Of a DNA stretch of 64,000 bases, positions 44,415-52,555 are shown piece by piece. The DNA is from Bradyrhizobium xenonodulans (GTDB lineage: Bacteria > Pseudomonadota > Alphaproteobacteria > Rhizobiales > Xanthobacteraceae). Each line of letters opens with the position of its first letter. The stretch's first letter is position 1. Under the pieces are notes generated by a model that was not told the origin of the DNA, made no database searches, and worked only from the letters and a program-made list of their open reading frames with translations. Both the position numbers and the translations under genes were made by a program. The stretch covers positions 5,486,501-5,550,500 of the forward strand of contig NZ_CP089391.1 in NCBI RefSeq assembly GCF_027594865.1. Direction: 5' to 3'.

Positions 44415-44549
44415 TCAGGGATTGCGACGCCTGGCGGCCGGGTCGAGCCGGCCCGCGCTTGTCTGCCGGTCTGCCCAAGCCAGAGCCCCGGCGAATGTGA
44501 CAAAGATGGCCACGACAATGATAGTCACGAGCAGCGCGTCGGTCGGCAT
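44415..44549 (-). CDS. 44-residue single-span membrane peptide under an anaerobox
   Basis: ATG at 44549 preceded by GGAGGG 4 bp upstream. The product is an N-terminal hydrophobic helix (ALLVTIIVVAIFVTFAGALAWA) followed by a short basic tail ending RRRNP. A perfect TTGATCAGGATCAA box is centred about 60 bp upstream, placing a start site 41.5 bp downstream of it close to the ribosome site. The size and topology resemble accessory peptides of terminal oxidases (CcoQ/CydX-like), but no sequence motif proves this and no oxidase genes are adjacent. Long overlapping frames on this strand (to 44138) are not coherent proteins. Confidence 0.7.
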   Translation of the reverse strand: MPTDALLVTIIVVAIFVTFAGALAWADRQTSAGRLDPAARRRNP

Positions 44550-44602
44550 GATGCCCTCCCCCGATTGTCTTGGGCATTGTCAGCGACGCGCGGCTGCCGT
44601 CA

Positions 44603-44616
44603 TTGATCAGGATCAA
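44603..44616 (-). promoter_or_regulatory. FNR/FixK2-type box upstream of the 44-residue membrane peptide
   Basis: TTGATCAGGATCAA, a perfect palindromic match to TTGAT-N4-ATCAA. Centre at 44609.5, 60 bp before the ATG at 44549, consistent with a class II position. Confidence 0.85.
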
Positions 44617-44645
44617 AATTGGGGCCGCTGCGACGGGATCGGGCG

Positions 44646-45359
44646 TCAGGCCGCGGCCAGGGCCTCGACCCTGGCCGGATCGAGCAGGCTGATGCCGCCA
44701 TGAATGATCTCGATCACCCCGTGACGCTCCAGCTTGGTGAAGGTGCGGCTGACGGTTTCGATGGTCAAACCCAGATAGTCGGCGATGTCCTGCCGGCTCA
44801 TCGGCAGCGGAACCGTGTCCGACAATCCCTTCAGTGAGAGCAGACGGTCGCGCCAGCCCAGCAGAAAGGTCGCGATCTTCTCGTCGGCCGAGCGCCGACC
44901 GAGCAGGACCATGTGATCGCGCGCGTGGCTCAACTCGCGAATCGCCAGCTCGTTGATCCGCCTCAACAGATGCGGCCGGTCCTCGATGAAACGGCCAAAG
45001 GGCACTTTTGCGAACTGGCACACCGTCACCGCGCCGATTGCATCTGCCGAAAAATTGTGCCGGCCGGAAATATTCATCCCCAGGAAATCGCCTGGTAGCG
45101 CAAACCCCACGATCTGCCGTCTTCCATCGGGAAGCAGCTTGTAAAGCCGCATGACGCCATCGAGGAGATTGTAGAAGGAGGTCGTGATGTCCTCCTCGGA
45201 GAAGACGGTCTCGCCTCCGTCAAAATGGACGCGGCGCCCGAGATGCTCGAATTCCCTCAGCTCGGCCGGGTCCAGCGACGAGCAGACCGCGAAATCGCGG
45301 ACCGCACAATCGCTACAGAAATGCCCGTTCGGCTCGATCGTCACCACGGAAGCCTTCAT
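44646..45359 (-). CDS. FnrN/FixK1-type oxygen-sensing Crp/Fnr regulator
   Basis: 237 residues from the ATG at 45359, chosen because GGAG lies 6 bp upstream and because the anaerobox at 45441-45454 would otherwise fall inside the coding region of longer frames. The N-terminal cluster FCSDCAVRDFAVC supplies C15, C18 and C26, with a fourth at C114, the FNR pattern for an oxygen-labile 4Fe-4S cluster. The C-terminal helix-turn-helix DIADYLGLTIETVSRTFTKL has the E-xx-S-R recognition residues of FNR that read TTGAT half sites. Expected role: activator of low-oxygen genes, probably including its own promoter and the cytochrome gene opposite. Confidence 0.9.
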   Translation of the reverse strand: MKASVVTIEPNGHFCSDCAVRDFAVCSSLDPAELREFEHLGRRVHFDGGETVFSEEDITTSFYNLLDGVMRLYKLLPDGRRQIVGFALPGDFLGMNISGRHNFSADAIGAVTVCQFAKVPFGRFIEDRPHLLRRINELAIRELSHARDHMVLLGRRSADEKIATFLLGWRDRLLSLKGLSDTVPLPMSRQDIADYLGLTIETVSRTFTKLERHGVIEIIHGGISLLDPARVEALAAA

Positions 45360-45440
45360 CCACCGCTCCAAACGCCGGCTGCCCACATCAGGCCGAGTCC
45401 ACCGCGCGAACGGCATTTTACTGCACTGCGCCAAAGGCGA

Positions 45441-45454
45441 TTGATCCAGATCAA
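45441..45454. promoter_or_regulatory. FNR/FixK2-type box in the fnrN-cytochrome divergent promoter
   Basis: TTGATCCAGATCAA. The centre at 45447.5 is 63 bp before the cytochrome ATG (45511) and 88 bp before the regulator ATG (45359), so a start site 41.5 bp away in either direction precedes a ribosome site. Confidence 0.85.
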
Positions 45455-45510
45455 TTTTGGTGGGCATGGCCGCCTTATTCTGCCCGCAGAGTTCGATGGG
45501 ATGACTTTCC

Positions 45511-45828
45511 ATGCTGCAAAGCGCACTGCGTCACGGCCTGATCGGGCTGCTTCTGATCACGCCTGCGCTGGCGGCCCCGACCGCCGAACAACGCGGCAAG
45601 GCTTTTGCGCAAGCCAATTGCGCGCGCTGCCACGCCATCGACCGTGGGTCGAGGAGCCCGCTCAAGATCGCGCCGCCGTTGCGTACGCTGCACAATCGCT
45701 ATCCGATCGAGGCCCTCGAGGAGGCACTGGCCGAAGGTATCTCGACCGGACACCCCAGCATGCCCGCCTTCGAGCTCGACCCGGACCAGATCCACGATCT
45801 CCTGTCCTACCTGAAGACGCTGGAATAA
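45511..45828 (+). CDS. Small class I c-type cytochrome
   Basis: 105 residues: a signal peptide ending ALAAP, then a haem motif CARCH at residues 37-41 and a distal-ligand candidate M84 in GHPSMPAF. Only one haem site, so a small soluble or membrane-tethered periplasmic electron carrier. Its promoter carries an FNR/FixK2 box. It is convergent with the Mla-type operon, 6 bp between stops. Likely donates or accepts electrons in low-oxygen respiration; the partner is not in the window. Confidence 0.9.
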   Translation: MLQSALRHGLIGLLLITPALAAPTAEQRGKAFAQANCARCHAIDRGSRSPLKIAPPLRTLHNRYPIEALEEALAEGISTGHPSMPAFELDPDQIHDLLSYLKTLE

Positions 45829-45834
45829 AAGGCG

Positions 45835-46938
45835 TCAGACCGCCTGCACCGTCCAGCCGATCAGCTCCTTGGCGATGCGGACAAAGGCCACATCGAATGC
45901 GGCGACCGCCGCGGCCGGCTCGACCTTGTCGAGCTTTTCGCCGGCCTCGATGAGGCGCGAGGCAATCACCTTGCCGGTCTTGTCGACGATCCGCGCCGAC
46001 AGCCCGATCTCGACCCGCGTCTCGCCCTCGGTGGCGATCCGGAAGCGCCTGATGTCGATCAGGAGCTGGTAGTCCGCCTGGCCGAGATCGCTCGTGCGCA
46101 AAGGTGCGTGGGCGATGTCGTAGTTCTCGAAACTGTCGATCAGCCGGGCCTGTACCAGCTTTGGAATGCTGTCAGCCCAGAGGAAGTCTGCAAAGCCCGG
46201 ATTGTCGCCGCCGGGTGCGAACAGCATGCGCTGAGTCTGAAGCATCGCGACAGCGGTCGGCTCGGGAATGGCCAATGACGCGGACAGCGTCTTGCCGACT
46301 GGTCCCAGATTCTGCGGCGTGCGCAGGTCGTAGGTGATCTTCTGTGCAGGCGTCCCGCCGCCGGTCATCTTCTCGAGGCCCGCCAAGATGCCGTCGATCT
46401 TGCCGGTGTTGCGCGCCAGCCCGTCGGAGAACGTCTTCAAATTGGCGATGGTGTCCTTCAGCGGTCCGGAATTGTCCTCCAGCACCGTGTCGACCCGCCG
46501 CAGCGCGTCGCGCGCGGCCTGCGTCATGCTCTGGCCTGCGCCGGCCTCGGCGATCAAGGTCAGGGGCTCGCCGGATTTGGCGACGATCATCCCGCCCTCC
46601 AGCGTCACCACGGGCACGCCGGTCAATCCCTGGAAATCAAGCCCGACCTTGGTGTCGGTGCGCACCGGTGTCGTCGCGGCGACCGAGATCGTCGCATTGA
46701 CGAAGCGCGGGTTGTCCGGCGCGAGTCCAAGCTGGGTCACCTCGCCGACCCGGATGCCGTTGAATAGCACGCCGGCACCGACCAGCAAGCCCGGCACCGG
46801 TCCCTGGAACTGCACGTGATAGTTCGTGCGCGGCCCGATGCCGCCGGTGTTGTTGAGCCAATAGACGAAGCCGAATACCGCAATGATCGCCGCCAGCACG
46901 AAACTGCCGATCAGCACATAGGGAGCGCGGGTTTCCAT
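45835..46938 (-). CDS. MlaD-type MCE protein fused to an ABC auxiliary (PqiC/LptM-like) domain
   Basis: 367 residues. One N-terminal membrane helix (YVLIGSFVLAAIIAVFGFVYW), then an MCE domain (residues about 38-120: YHVQFQGPVPGLLVGAGVLFNGIRVG, LTGVPVVTLEGG), a coiled helical stretch (QAARDALRRVDTVLEDNSGPLKDTIANLKTFSDGL) and a C-terminal domain (about 205-360) with the ABC_trans_aux pattern (TLSASLAIPEPTAVAMLQ, RRFRIATEGETRVEIGLSARIVDK). In many genomes the last domain is a separate lipoprotein; here it is part of the same chain. Third gene of a permease-ATPase-MCE operon for lipid transport across the periplasm. Confidence 0.85.
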   Translation of the reverse strand: METRAPYVLIGSFVLAAIIAVFGFVYWLNNTGGIGPRTNYHVQFQGPVPGLLVGAGVLFNGIRVGEVTQLGLAPDNPRFVNATISVAATTPVRTDTKVGLDFQGLTGVPVVTLEGGMIVAKSGEPLTLIAEAGAGQSMTQAARDALRRVDTVLEDNSGPLKDTIANLKTFSDGLARNTGKIDGILAGLEKMTGGGTPAQKITYDLRTPQNLGPVGKTLSASLAIPEPTAVAMLQTQRMLFAPGGDNPGFADFLWADSIPKLVQARLIDSFENYDIAHAPLRTSDLGQADYQLLIDIRRFRIATEGETRVEIGLSARIVDKTGKVIASRLIEAGEKLDKVEPAAAVAAFDVAFVRIAKELIGWTVQAV

Positions 46939-46941
46939 GTC

Positions 46942-47715
46942 TCATCTCATCTCGTGTTGGAGCATCTGCGAGCGCTTGCCGTGGAAATAGGCGCGCACCC
47001 AGGGATGCTCGGATTGCAGCAGTTCGCGCATCGGGCCGATCGCGACGATCCTGCCGTCTGCGAGCGCGGCGACGCGGTCACAGACCGTGGTCAGGCTCGC
47101 AAGGTCATGGGTGACCATGAACACGGTCAGCCCCAGGGTCTTTTGCAGCGTGCCGATCAGCGCATCGAAATCGCCAGCGGCGATCGGATCGAGGCCGGAG
47201 GTTGGCTCGTCCAGAAACAGGATCGGCGGATCGAGCGCGAGCGCGCGCGCCAGTGCCACGCGCTTGGTCATGCCGCCGGAAAGCTCCGATGGATATTTGT
47301 CGGCGTCCTGCGCCCGCAGCCCGACCATCTCGAGCTTGGCGATCGCGATCTCGTCCATCAGCTCCTGCGAGAGCACCAGATTTTCGCGGAGCGGAAACTG
47401 CACGTTCTGGCGGACCGTCAGCGAGGAGAACAGCGCGCCCTGCTGGAACAGGATGCCCCACGTCGTGGCCGCGCCGTCCTTGCGACCGCCGATGGGCTGT
47501 CCCATGACCTCGATGGTGCCGCCTTGGCACGGGATGAGGCCGATGATGGTGCGCATCAACACCGACTTGCCGCCGCCGGACGCCCCCACCAGTCCGAGGA
47601 TCTCGCCCCTGCGGACATCGAGCGACAGATGGTCGAGCACGGTCTGGCGGCCGAAGCCGACCACGAGGTCGCGGACGCGGATAGCCAACTCCTCTTGCGT
47701 CGCGTCCATCATCAC
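46942..47715 (-). CDS. MlaF-type ABC ATPase
   Basis: 257 residues. Walker A is GASGGGKS (44-51), the signature is LSGGMTKRVALARAL and Walker B is ILFLDEPTSGLDP. The close spacing of the signature and switch and the TSGLDP end match Mla/Ttg2A ATPases. Its ATG overlaps the permease stop by 4 bp, and it ends 3 bp before the MCE gene. Role: energy source for phospholipid trafficking between inner and outer membrane. Confidence 0.92.
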   Translation of the reverse strand: MMMDATQEELAIRVRDLVVGFGRQTVLDHLSLDVRRGEILGLVGASGGGKSVLMRTIIGLIPCQGGTIEVMGQPIGGRKDGAATTWGILFQQGALFSSLTVRQNVQFPLRENLVLSQELMDEIAIAKLEMVGLRAQDADKYPSELSGGMTKRVALARALALDPPILFLDEPTSGLDPIAAGDFDALIGTLQKTLGLTVFMVTHDLASLTTVCDRVAALADGRIVAIGPMRELLQSEHPWVRAYFHGKRSQMLQHEMR

Positions 47716-48848
47716 ATTCCGATCGAGGCGAAGAAGATCGCGAACAGGCCATCGAGAACGATCACCAGGAAGATCGACTTCACCACCGACGTCGTGGTCT
47801 GCCGTCCCAGCGATTCCGCGCTGCCCTTCACGCGCAAGCCCTCGCTACAGGCGACGATCCCGATCACCAGCGCCATGAACGGCGCCTTCAGGATGCCGAC
47901 CTCGAAATGGGTGACGGAGATGGACTCATGCAGCCGCGCGATGTAGATCGCGGGCCCCATATCGCCGTAGAACTGCGCGACCAGGCCGCCGCCATAGAGC
48001 GCCGCGATCGATCCGATGAACGCTAGGATCGGCAGCGCGATGACGAGCGCCGCGACACGCGGCAGGATCAGGACGTCGACGGGATCGAGCCCCATGGTCG
48101 AGAGCGCGTCGATCTCCTCGCGCATCTTCATCGAGCCGAGCTCGGCGGTGTAAGCGCTGCCCGAACGTCCCGCAACCATGATGGCAACGATCAGCACGCC
48201 GAGCTCGCGCAGCACGAGGATGCCGACCATGTCGACCGTGTAGGACTCCGCACCGAACCTAAGAAAATGAAAGAACCCCTGCTGGGCGATGATGGCACCG
48301 ATCAGGAACGTGATCAGCACGACGATGGGGATGGCCTGCCAGCCGATGCGGTAGAGCTGGTAGACCAGCGAGGTCAGCCGTAGCGACCGTGGCCGGCGCA
48401 GCACGCCGATCACGGCCACGAACAACGCGCCGAGCATTTGCAGAAAGATCGTGATGTCCTCGCGCGCACCGACCGCGGACTTGCCGAGATCGCCGAGCCT
48501 GAGCAAGACAGGATTTGGCGCGGCGGCCGGCGCCGGCGTATGGCGGTTGACCTGACGCACCTCGTCCATCAGGCCGCTGAAATGATCGGCGACGCCGACG
48601 AATTCGGCCGGTCTGCCAGACGATGCGGCCCGGCGCGACAGCTTCTCCAGGACCCAGGCGCCGAGCGTGTCGAGCGCGCTGACGCCCGACATATCCAGCG
48701 TCACCGCGAGGGATCGATCGACGTCCGCGCCGACCGAACGGGACAGCGTCTCGAGCACCGACACGTTGGCGGCAGTCCACGGCCCTTCCGGGCGCAATTT
48801 CAGCACATCGCCGGAGGGCGTTGCCAGCAACAGCGGTTCGGAGTTCAC
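47712..48848 (-). CDS. MlaE-type permease with N-terminal STAS (MlaB-like) domain
   Basis: 378 residues from the GTG at 48848, preceded by GAGGTGG. The first 100 residues form an STAS domain (LAVTLDMSGVSALDTLGAWVLEKL), normally the separate MlaB subunit. The permease part (about 130-378) contains the MlaE motif GFFHFLRFGAESYTVDMVGILVLRELGVLIVAIMVAGRSGSAYTAELGSM and DALSTMGLDPVDVLILPRV. First gene of the operon; a TTGA-N6-TCAA box lies about 76 bp upstream. Confidence 0.9.
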   Translation of the reverse strand: MNSEPLLLATPSGDVLKLRPEGPWTAANVSVLETLSRSVGADVDRSLAVTLDMSGVSALDTLGAWVLEKLSRRAASSGRPAEFVGVADHFSGLMDEVRQVNRHTPAPAAAPNPVLLRLGDLGKSAVGAREDITIFLQMLGALFVAVIGVLRRPRSLRLTSLVYQLYRIGWQAIPIVVLITFLIGAIIAQQGFFHFLRFGAESYTVDMVGILVLRELGVLIVAIMVAGRSGSAYTAELGSMKMREEIDALSTMGLDPVDVLILPRVAALVIALPILAFIGSIAALYGGGLVAQFYGDMGPAIYIARLHESISVTHFEVGILKAPFMALVIGIVACSEGLRVKGSAESLGRQTTTSVVKSIFLVIVLDGLFAIFFASIGM

Positions 48849-48917
48849 GCTTCCACCTCGTCGGGACAATCGGTCCCCATTCAGCCGGGACTTCTAGGCC
48901 AGCATGTGGCGACCGGG

Positions 48918-48931
48918 TTGACCTGTCTCAA
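48918..48931 (-). promoter_or_regulatory. FixK2-type box for the Mla-type operon
   Basis: TTGACCTGTCTCAA. Centre 48924.5, 76 bp before the permease GTG (48848) on the minus strand, leaving a leader of about 35 nt if the start site is 41.5 bp downstream of it. Confidence 0.8.
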
Positions 48932-48954
48932 GACCGGGGGTCGCGCCCCGCGTC

Positions 48955-48968
48955 TTGACGCAAATCAA
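48955..48968 (+). promoter_or_regulatory. FixK2-type box for the DUF883/holin-like pair
   Basis: TTGACGCAAATCAA. Centre 48961.5, 64 bp before the ATG at 49026; a start site at +41.5 would leave a 23-nt leader. Paired with the opposite-facing box at 48918. Confidence 0.75.
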
Positions 48969-49025
48969 GCGCGGCCCCGCCGACCGGTCTTAGGTTTGTT
49001 CTCATTCAATGGAGGCATCAAATCC

Positions 49026-49301
49026 ATGTTCGATAGTGACAGGATGAGCGAAGAACTGAGAACGCTGAAGGTGGATGTCACGCGCCTCTTGAGCAGCGTC
49101 GGCGAGGAGATGTTCGACAGTTCGAAAGACCGGGCCGAAGCTCTGGCCGACCAGATCAAGGCCGCGCTTGCCGAGCTCGGCGAGACCGTCAGCGACGAAG
49201 AGGAGCAGCTTCAGGACCTCGTTGCAGAGCGCCCGATCACGTCGCTCGCCTCCGCCTTCGCACTCGGCGTGGTCGTCGGCTTCATGCTGAGGAGGCACTA
49301 G
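49026..49301 (+). CDS. DUF883/ElaB-YqjD-like inner-membrane protein
   Basis: 91 residues from the ATG at 49026 (the long upstream frame has no support). Amphipathic helices (MSEELRTLKVDVTRLLSSVGEEMFDSS...LADQIKAALAELGETVSDEE) precede a single C-terminal span ERPITSLASAFALGVVVGFMLRRH, the DUF883 pattern. E. coli members ElaB and YqjD are tail-anchored stress proteins that bind ribosomes or protect membranes. Its stop is directly followed by the GTG of the next gene, so they are coupled. A FixK2-type box lies upstream. Confidence 0.85.
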   Translation: MFDSDRMSEELRTLKVDVTRLLSSVGEEMFDSSKDRAEALADQIKAALAELGETVSDEEEQLQDLVAERPITSLASAFALGVVVGFMLRRH

Positions 49302-49784
49302 GTGAATACGGAGAACGTCGTCAAGCATCTGCGGGTGCTGTGGCGCACCGACAGGATCATCGCGGACATCAGGCTGCGCCATCTGCTGATGGGCCTCGGC
49401 CTGCGCGCCTTTGCGGCGCTGATCGCCGCATTCGGGCTTCTGATGCTGGAGCTGTCGGCCTATTTCGCACTGGTGCAGATCTGGAGCGCGATCGCCGCGG
49501 CCGCCGCTCTCGGCGCGATCAATTTCGTCATCGCGGCGATGTTGTTTGTCGTCGCCGGCCGGTCTCCATCCGGCCGCGACATCGAACTCGCCAATGAAAT
49601 CCACGGCGCCTCCATCGAAGCCCTTCAGCTCGAGGCACGCGCGCTTCAGGTTCAGGTGAGCGGCGCGGTTCACCATCCGCTCGGCACAATTGTGCCGGTG
49701 CTAGTGCCGCTGATCGCGATCATCGTTAAGGGCTTGCGGAAGACCTCGAAGGAAGCTGCGGCTTCGCCCGAAGCGCGTTCGTAA
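49302..49784 (+). CDS. Holin-superfamily III / YqjE-like membrane protein
   Basis: 160 residues, GTG start immediately after the DUF883 stop. Two long hydrophobic helices around residues 28-58 and 62-88, plus a third near residue 125-140 (HPLGTIVPVLVPLIAIIVKG). This resembles actinobacterial-type holin/YqjE proteins that accompany DUF883 proteins in other genomes. No phage genes are nearby, so it is probably a chromosomal stress membrane protein and not a lysis holin. Confidence 0.75.
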   Translation: MNTENVVKHLRVLWRTDRIIADIRLRHLLMGLGLRAFAALIAAFGLLMLELSAYFALVQIWSAIAAAAALGAINFVIAAMLFVVAGRSPSGRDIELANEIHGASIEALQLEARALQVQVSGAVHHPLGTIVPVLVPLIAIIVKGLRKTSKEAAASPEARS

Positions 49785-49793
49785 TGGAAGCGC

Positions 49794-52487
49794 TCAGAGC
49801 TTGAGCCGGACGTCGCAGATGTCGGGCTCGGCCGGATCCGGCTTCACCTCGAAACCGAGCTGCCGGCACATCTCCAGCATCACGCTGTTCTCCTTGAGCA
49901 CGTCGCCCGAGATCGCTTTCAGCCCTTCCGACCGCGCATAGTCGATGATGAGCTGCATCAGGGTCCATCCGAGACCTCTGCCCTTGAGATCGGACCGCAG
50001 CAGGATTGCGTATTCGCCGCTCTCGTAGACCGAGTCCGAATGAAGCCGGACCACGCCCACCATCTCGCCGGTCTCCTCGTCGAACGCAATGAAGGCCATC
50101 GCGCGCGCATAGTCGAGCTGGGTCAGGCGCGCGATGAATTCGTGGGTGAACTCCTTCATCGGCGCGAAGAAGCGCAGGCGGAGGTCATGCGCCGTGACGT
50201 GACGCAGGAACTCGTGGATGGTCGGCTCGTCCTCGGGGCGCAGAGGCCGCACGAAGATACGCCAATCGCCCTTCAACGCCAGGCGGCGCTCCCATTGCGA
50301 CGGATAGGCACGGACAGCGAAGTTGGCCGGGCCGGAGCCTGCGAATTTCCGCTGCGCAGGCCCCACCGCGACACGGGCATCGACCGCGGTCACGCCGGTC
50401 TCGTCAGCCAGCAGTGGGTTGATGTCGAATTCGCGGATCTCGGGGATGTCGGCCGCCATCTGGGCGAGCTTGACCAGCACTGTCGCGACGGCGTCCGGCT
50501 TGACCGCGGGCACGTCCCGATAGGCCTTCAGCAGCCGTGACACGCGCGTGCGATCGATCAGGTCGCGGGCGAGCTGCAGATCGAGCGGCGGCAGCGCCAG
50601 TGCCTTGTCGTTGATGATCTCCACGGCCGTCCCGCCGCGGCCGAACACGACGACGGTGCCGAAGGTGGGATCGTCGGCGAGACCCAGGATCAGCTCGCGC
50701 GCCTTCGCCTTGACGACCATCGCCTGCACGACGACGCCCTCGATGCGGGCTTCGGGGCGCAGCTTCCTCGCGCGCGCGAGAATGTCCGTGGCCGCCGCGC
50801 GCACGGCCTCCGGCGTCGTCAGGTTGAGAACGACACCGCCGACGTCCGACTTGTGGATGATGTCGCGCGACATGATCTTCAGCACGACGGTGGCGCCCTG
50901 CGCGAACATTTCATTCGCATAGGCCACCGCCTGCTCGACATCGGTCGCGGCACAGGTCGGCACCATCGCAATGTCGTAAGTTTCGAGCAGATGCTTGATC
51001 TCGACAGGATCGAGCCATTGGCGGCCGTCGGCAATGGCCGCGGCGACGATCTGCCGGGCGGCCCGGGCGTCGGGCACGAAAGTGTCGGGCATCGCTGGCG
51101 GAACCTGGCTCAGCTCTTCGACCACTTCGCGGTGCCGAACCAGATGCATGAAGCCGCGCACGGCGTCATCCTCGGTCGGATAGTTCGGAACGCCGGCGCC
51201 TGAGAGCGCTTGAATGATGTTCTGATCGGCTCCGACCCATGCGGCCAGCACGGGCTTAGCCCAACTGCGGTGCCGCTCGCGATATTTACCGACGAGCTCC
51301 GTCACGGTCGCCGCGATGTCGGTCGCCGAGGCAATCGCCGTTTGCACGTTGAGAACCAGGATTGCGTCATTGTCGGAATCGGCGAGCAGCACTTCCAGCG
51401 CCGCCGCGTAGCGCGATGCATCGGCATCACCGACGATGTCGACGGGATTTGCGCCGGACCAGGTCGGCGGCAGCGCGCCGTCGAGTTTTTCGCGGGCCTC
51501 TGCCGAGATGGTCGCCGGAATTCCGCCAAGCTCGACCAGCCGATCGACGGCGAGGACGCCGATGCCGCCGCCATTGGTCAGGATGGCGAGACGCTTTCCC
51601 GTCGGCGATTCGACACGGCCGAGCGTCTCGGCGCAGTCGAACAGCTCGCGCAGATCGGAGACCCGAAGAACGCCCGCGCGGCGGAATGCGGCATCATAGA
51701 CGGCGTCGGCGCCGGCGAGCGCGCCGGTATGCGTCGCGGCGGCCTTCGCCCCCTGCGCCATGCGGCCGGACTTCACCACGACGACCGGCTTCACGCGCGC
51801 TGCGGCACGTGCGGCCGACATGAACTTGCGCGCATCCTTGATGGCTTCGATATAGAGCAGGATCGCGCGGGTCTTGTGATCCATCGCGAAATGGTCGAGC
51901 AGATCGGCAATATCGACATCGATCTGATCGCCGATCGTGACGATGCCGGAGAAGCCGACGCCGCGCTGCGCGGCCCAATCGACCATGCCGGCGGCAATCG
52001 CGCCCGATTGCGAGATCAGCGCGAGGTTGCCCGCGCCGGGCATGTGCGCGGCGAAGCTGGCATTGAGGCTGACGCCGGGCATCATGATGCCGAGACAGTT
52101 CGGCCCGATCAGCCGCATGCCGTATTTGCGGGCCGCGGCGATTGCGGCCTCATGCAGGGATCCCGGTCCATGGCCGAGCCCGGCCGAGACGATCAGCGCA
52201 CCCGCCGTACCGCGACGCCCGGCCTGATCGATGATGCCGGGAACCTCGCGCGCGGGCGCGGTGATAACCACGAGCTCGGGCACGAAGTCCAGCTTGTCCA
52301 GGTTCTTGACCGCGGCGATGCCGCCGATCTCGGCATGGCGCGGATTGACGAGACCGAACTGGCCCTTGAATTCGGCCTTGCGGATGTTCTCCAGCACCGC
52401 ACGCCCCACGGAGACCGGACGTGCGCTGGCCCCGACAAGCGCGACCGACCGTGGCGACAGCAGATTCTTCAGACGATAGGTGGACAT
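49794..52487 (-). CDS. ADP-forming acyl-CoA synthetase fused to GNAT acetyltransferase (Pat-like)
   Basis: 897 residues from the ATG at 52487. Order: CoA-binding domain (LLSPRSVALVGASARPVSVGRAVL), succinyl-CoA-synthetase-like domain (LTNGGGIGVLAVDRL), ATP-grasp domain (LLETYDIAMVPTCA...VVLKIMSRDIIHKSDVGGVVLNL) and a C-terminal GNAT fold (residues about 730-890: RPLRPEDEPTIHEFLRHV, LLRSDLKGRGLGWTLMQLIIDYA). Pat/PatZ-type protein acetyltransferases have this architecture; they often lack synthetase activity. Residues expected for catalysis (for example the phosphorylated His) cannot be judged here. Downstream of the Usp gene on the same strand, 69 bp apart. Confidence 0.88.
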   Translation of the reverse strand: MSTYRLKNLLSPRSVALVGASARPVSVGRAVLENIRKAEFKGQFGLVNPRHAEIGGIAAVKNLDKLDFVPELVVITAPAREVPGIIDQAGRRGTAGALIVSAGLGHGPGSLHEAAIAAARKYGMRLIGPNCLGIMMPGVSLNASFAAHMPGAGNLALISQSGAIAAGMVDWAAQRGVGFSGIVTIGDQIDVDIADLLDHFAMDHKTRAILLYIEAIKDARKFMSAARAAARVKPVVVVKSGRMAQGAKAAATHTGALAGADAVYDAAFRRAGVLRVSDLRELFDCAETLGRVESPTGKRLAILTNGGGIGVLAVDRLVELGGIPATISAEAREKLDGALPPTWSGANPVDIVGDADASRYAAALEVLLADSDNDAILVLNVQTAIASATDIAATVTELVGKYRERHRSWAKPVLAAWVGADQNIIQALSGAGVPNYPTEDDAVRGFMHLVRHREVVEELSQVPPAMPDTFVPDARAARQIVAAAIADGRQWLDPVEIKHLLETYDIAMVPTCAATDVEQAVAYANEMFAQGATVVLKIMSRDIIHKSDVGGVVLNLTTPEAVRAAATDILARARKLRPEARIEGVVVQAMVVKAKARELILGLADDPTFGTVVVFGRGGTAVEIINDKALALPPLDLQLARDLIDRTRVSRLLKAYRDVPAVKPDAVATVLVKLAQMAADIPEIREFDINPLLADETGVTAVDARVAVGPAQRKFAGSGPANFAVRAYPSQWERRLALKGDWRIFVRPLRPEDEPTIHEFLRHVTAHDLRLRFFAPMKEFTHEFIARLTQLDYARAMAFIAFDEETGEMVGVVRLHSDSVYESGEYAILLRSDLKGRGLGWTLMQLIIDYARSEGLKAISGDVLKENSVMLEMCRQLGFEVKPDPAEPDICDVRLKL

Positions 52488-52555
52488 GACTGCAAATGCA
52501 TCCGATCGGTGGCGGTTCCGATGGTTGAAGATCAGGCCGGCAACTGACGATGCGG

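Noticed and set aside
43943..44518. 191-codon minus-strand open frame overlapping the small peptide gene
   Set aside because: Basic low-complexity translation without motifs; it shares sequence only through overlap with the 44-residue frame.
49302..49784. Phage holin reading
   Set aside because: No lysis, integrase or phage structural genes nearby; a chromosomal YqjE-like role fits better.
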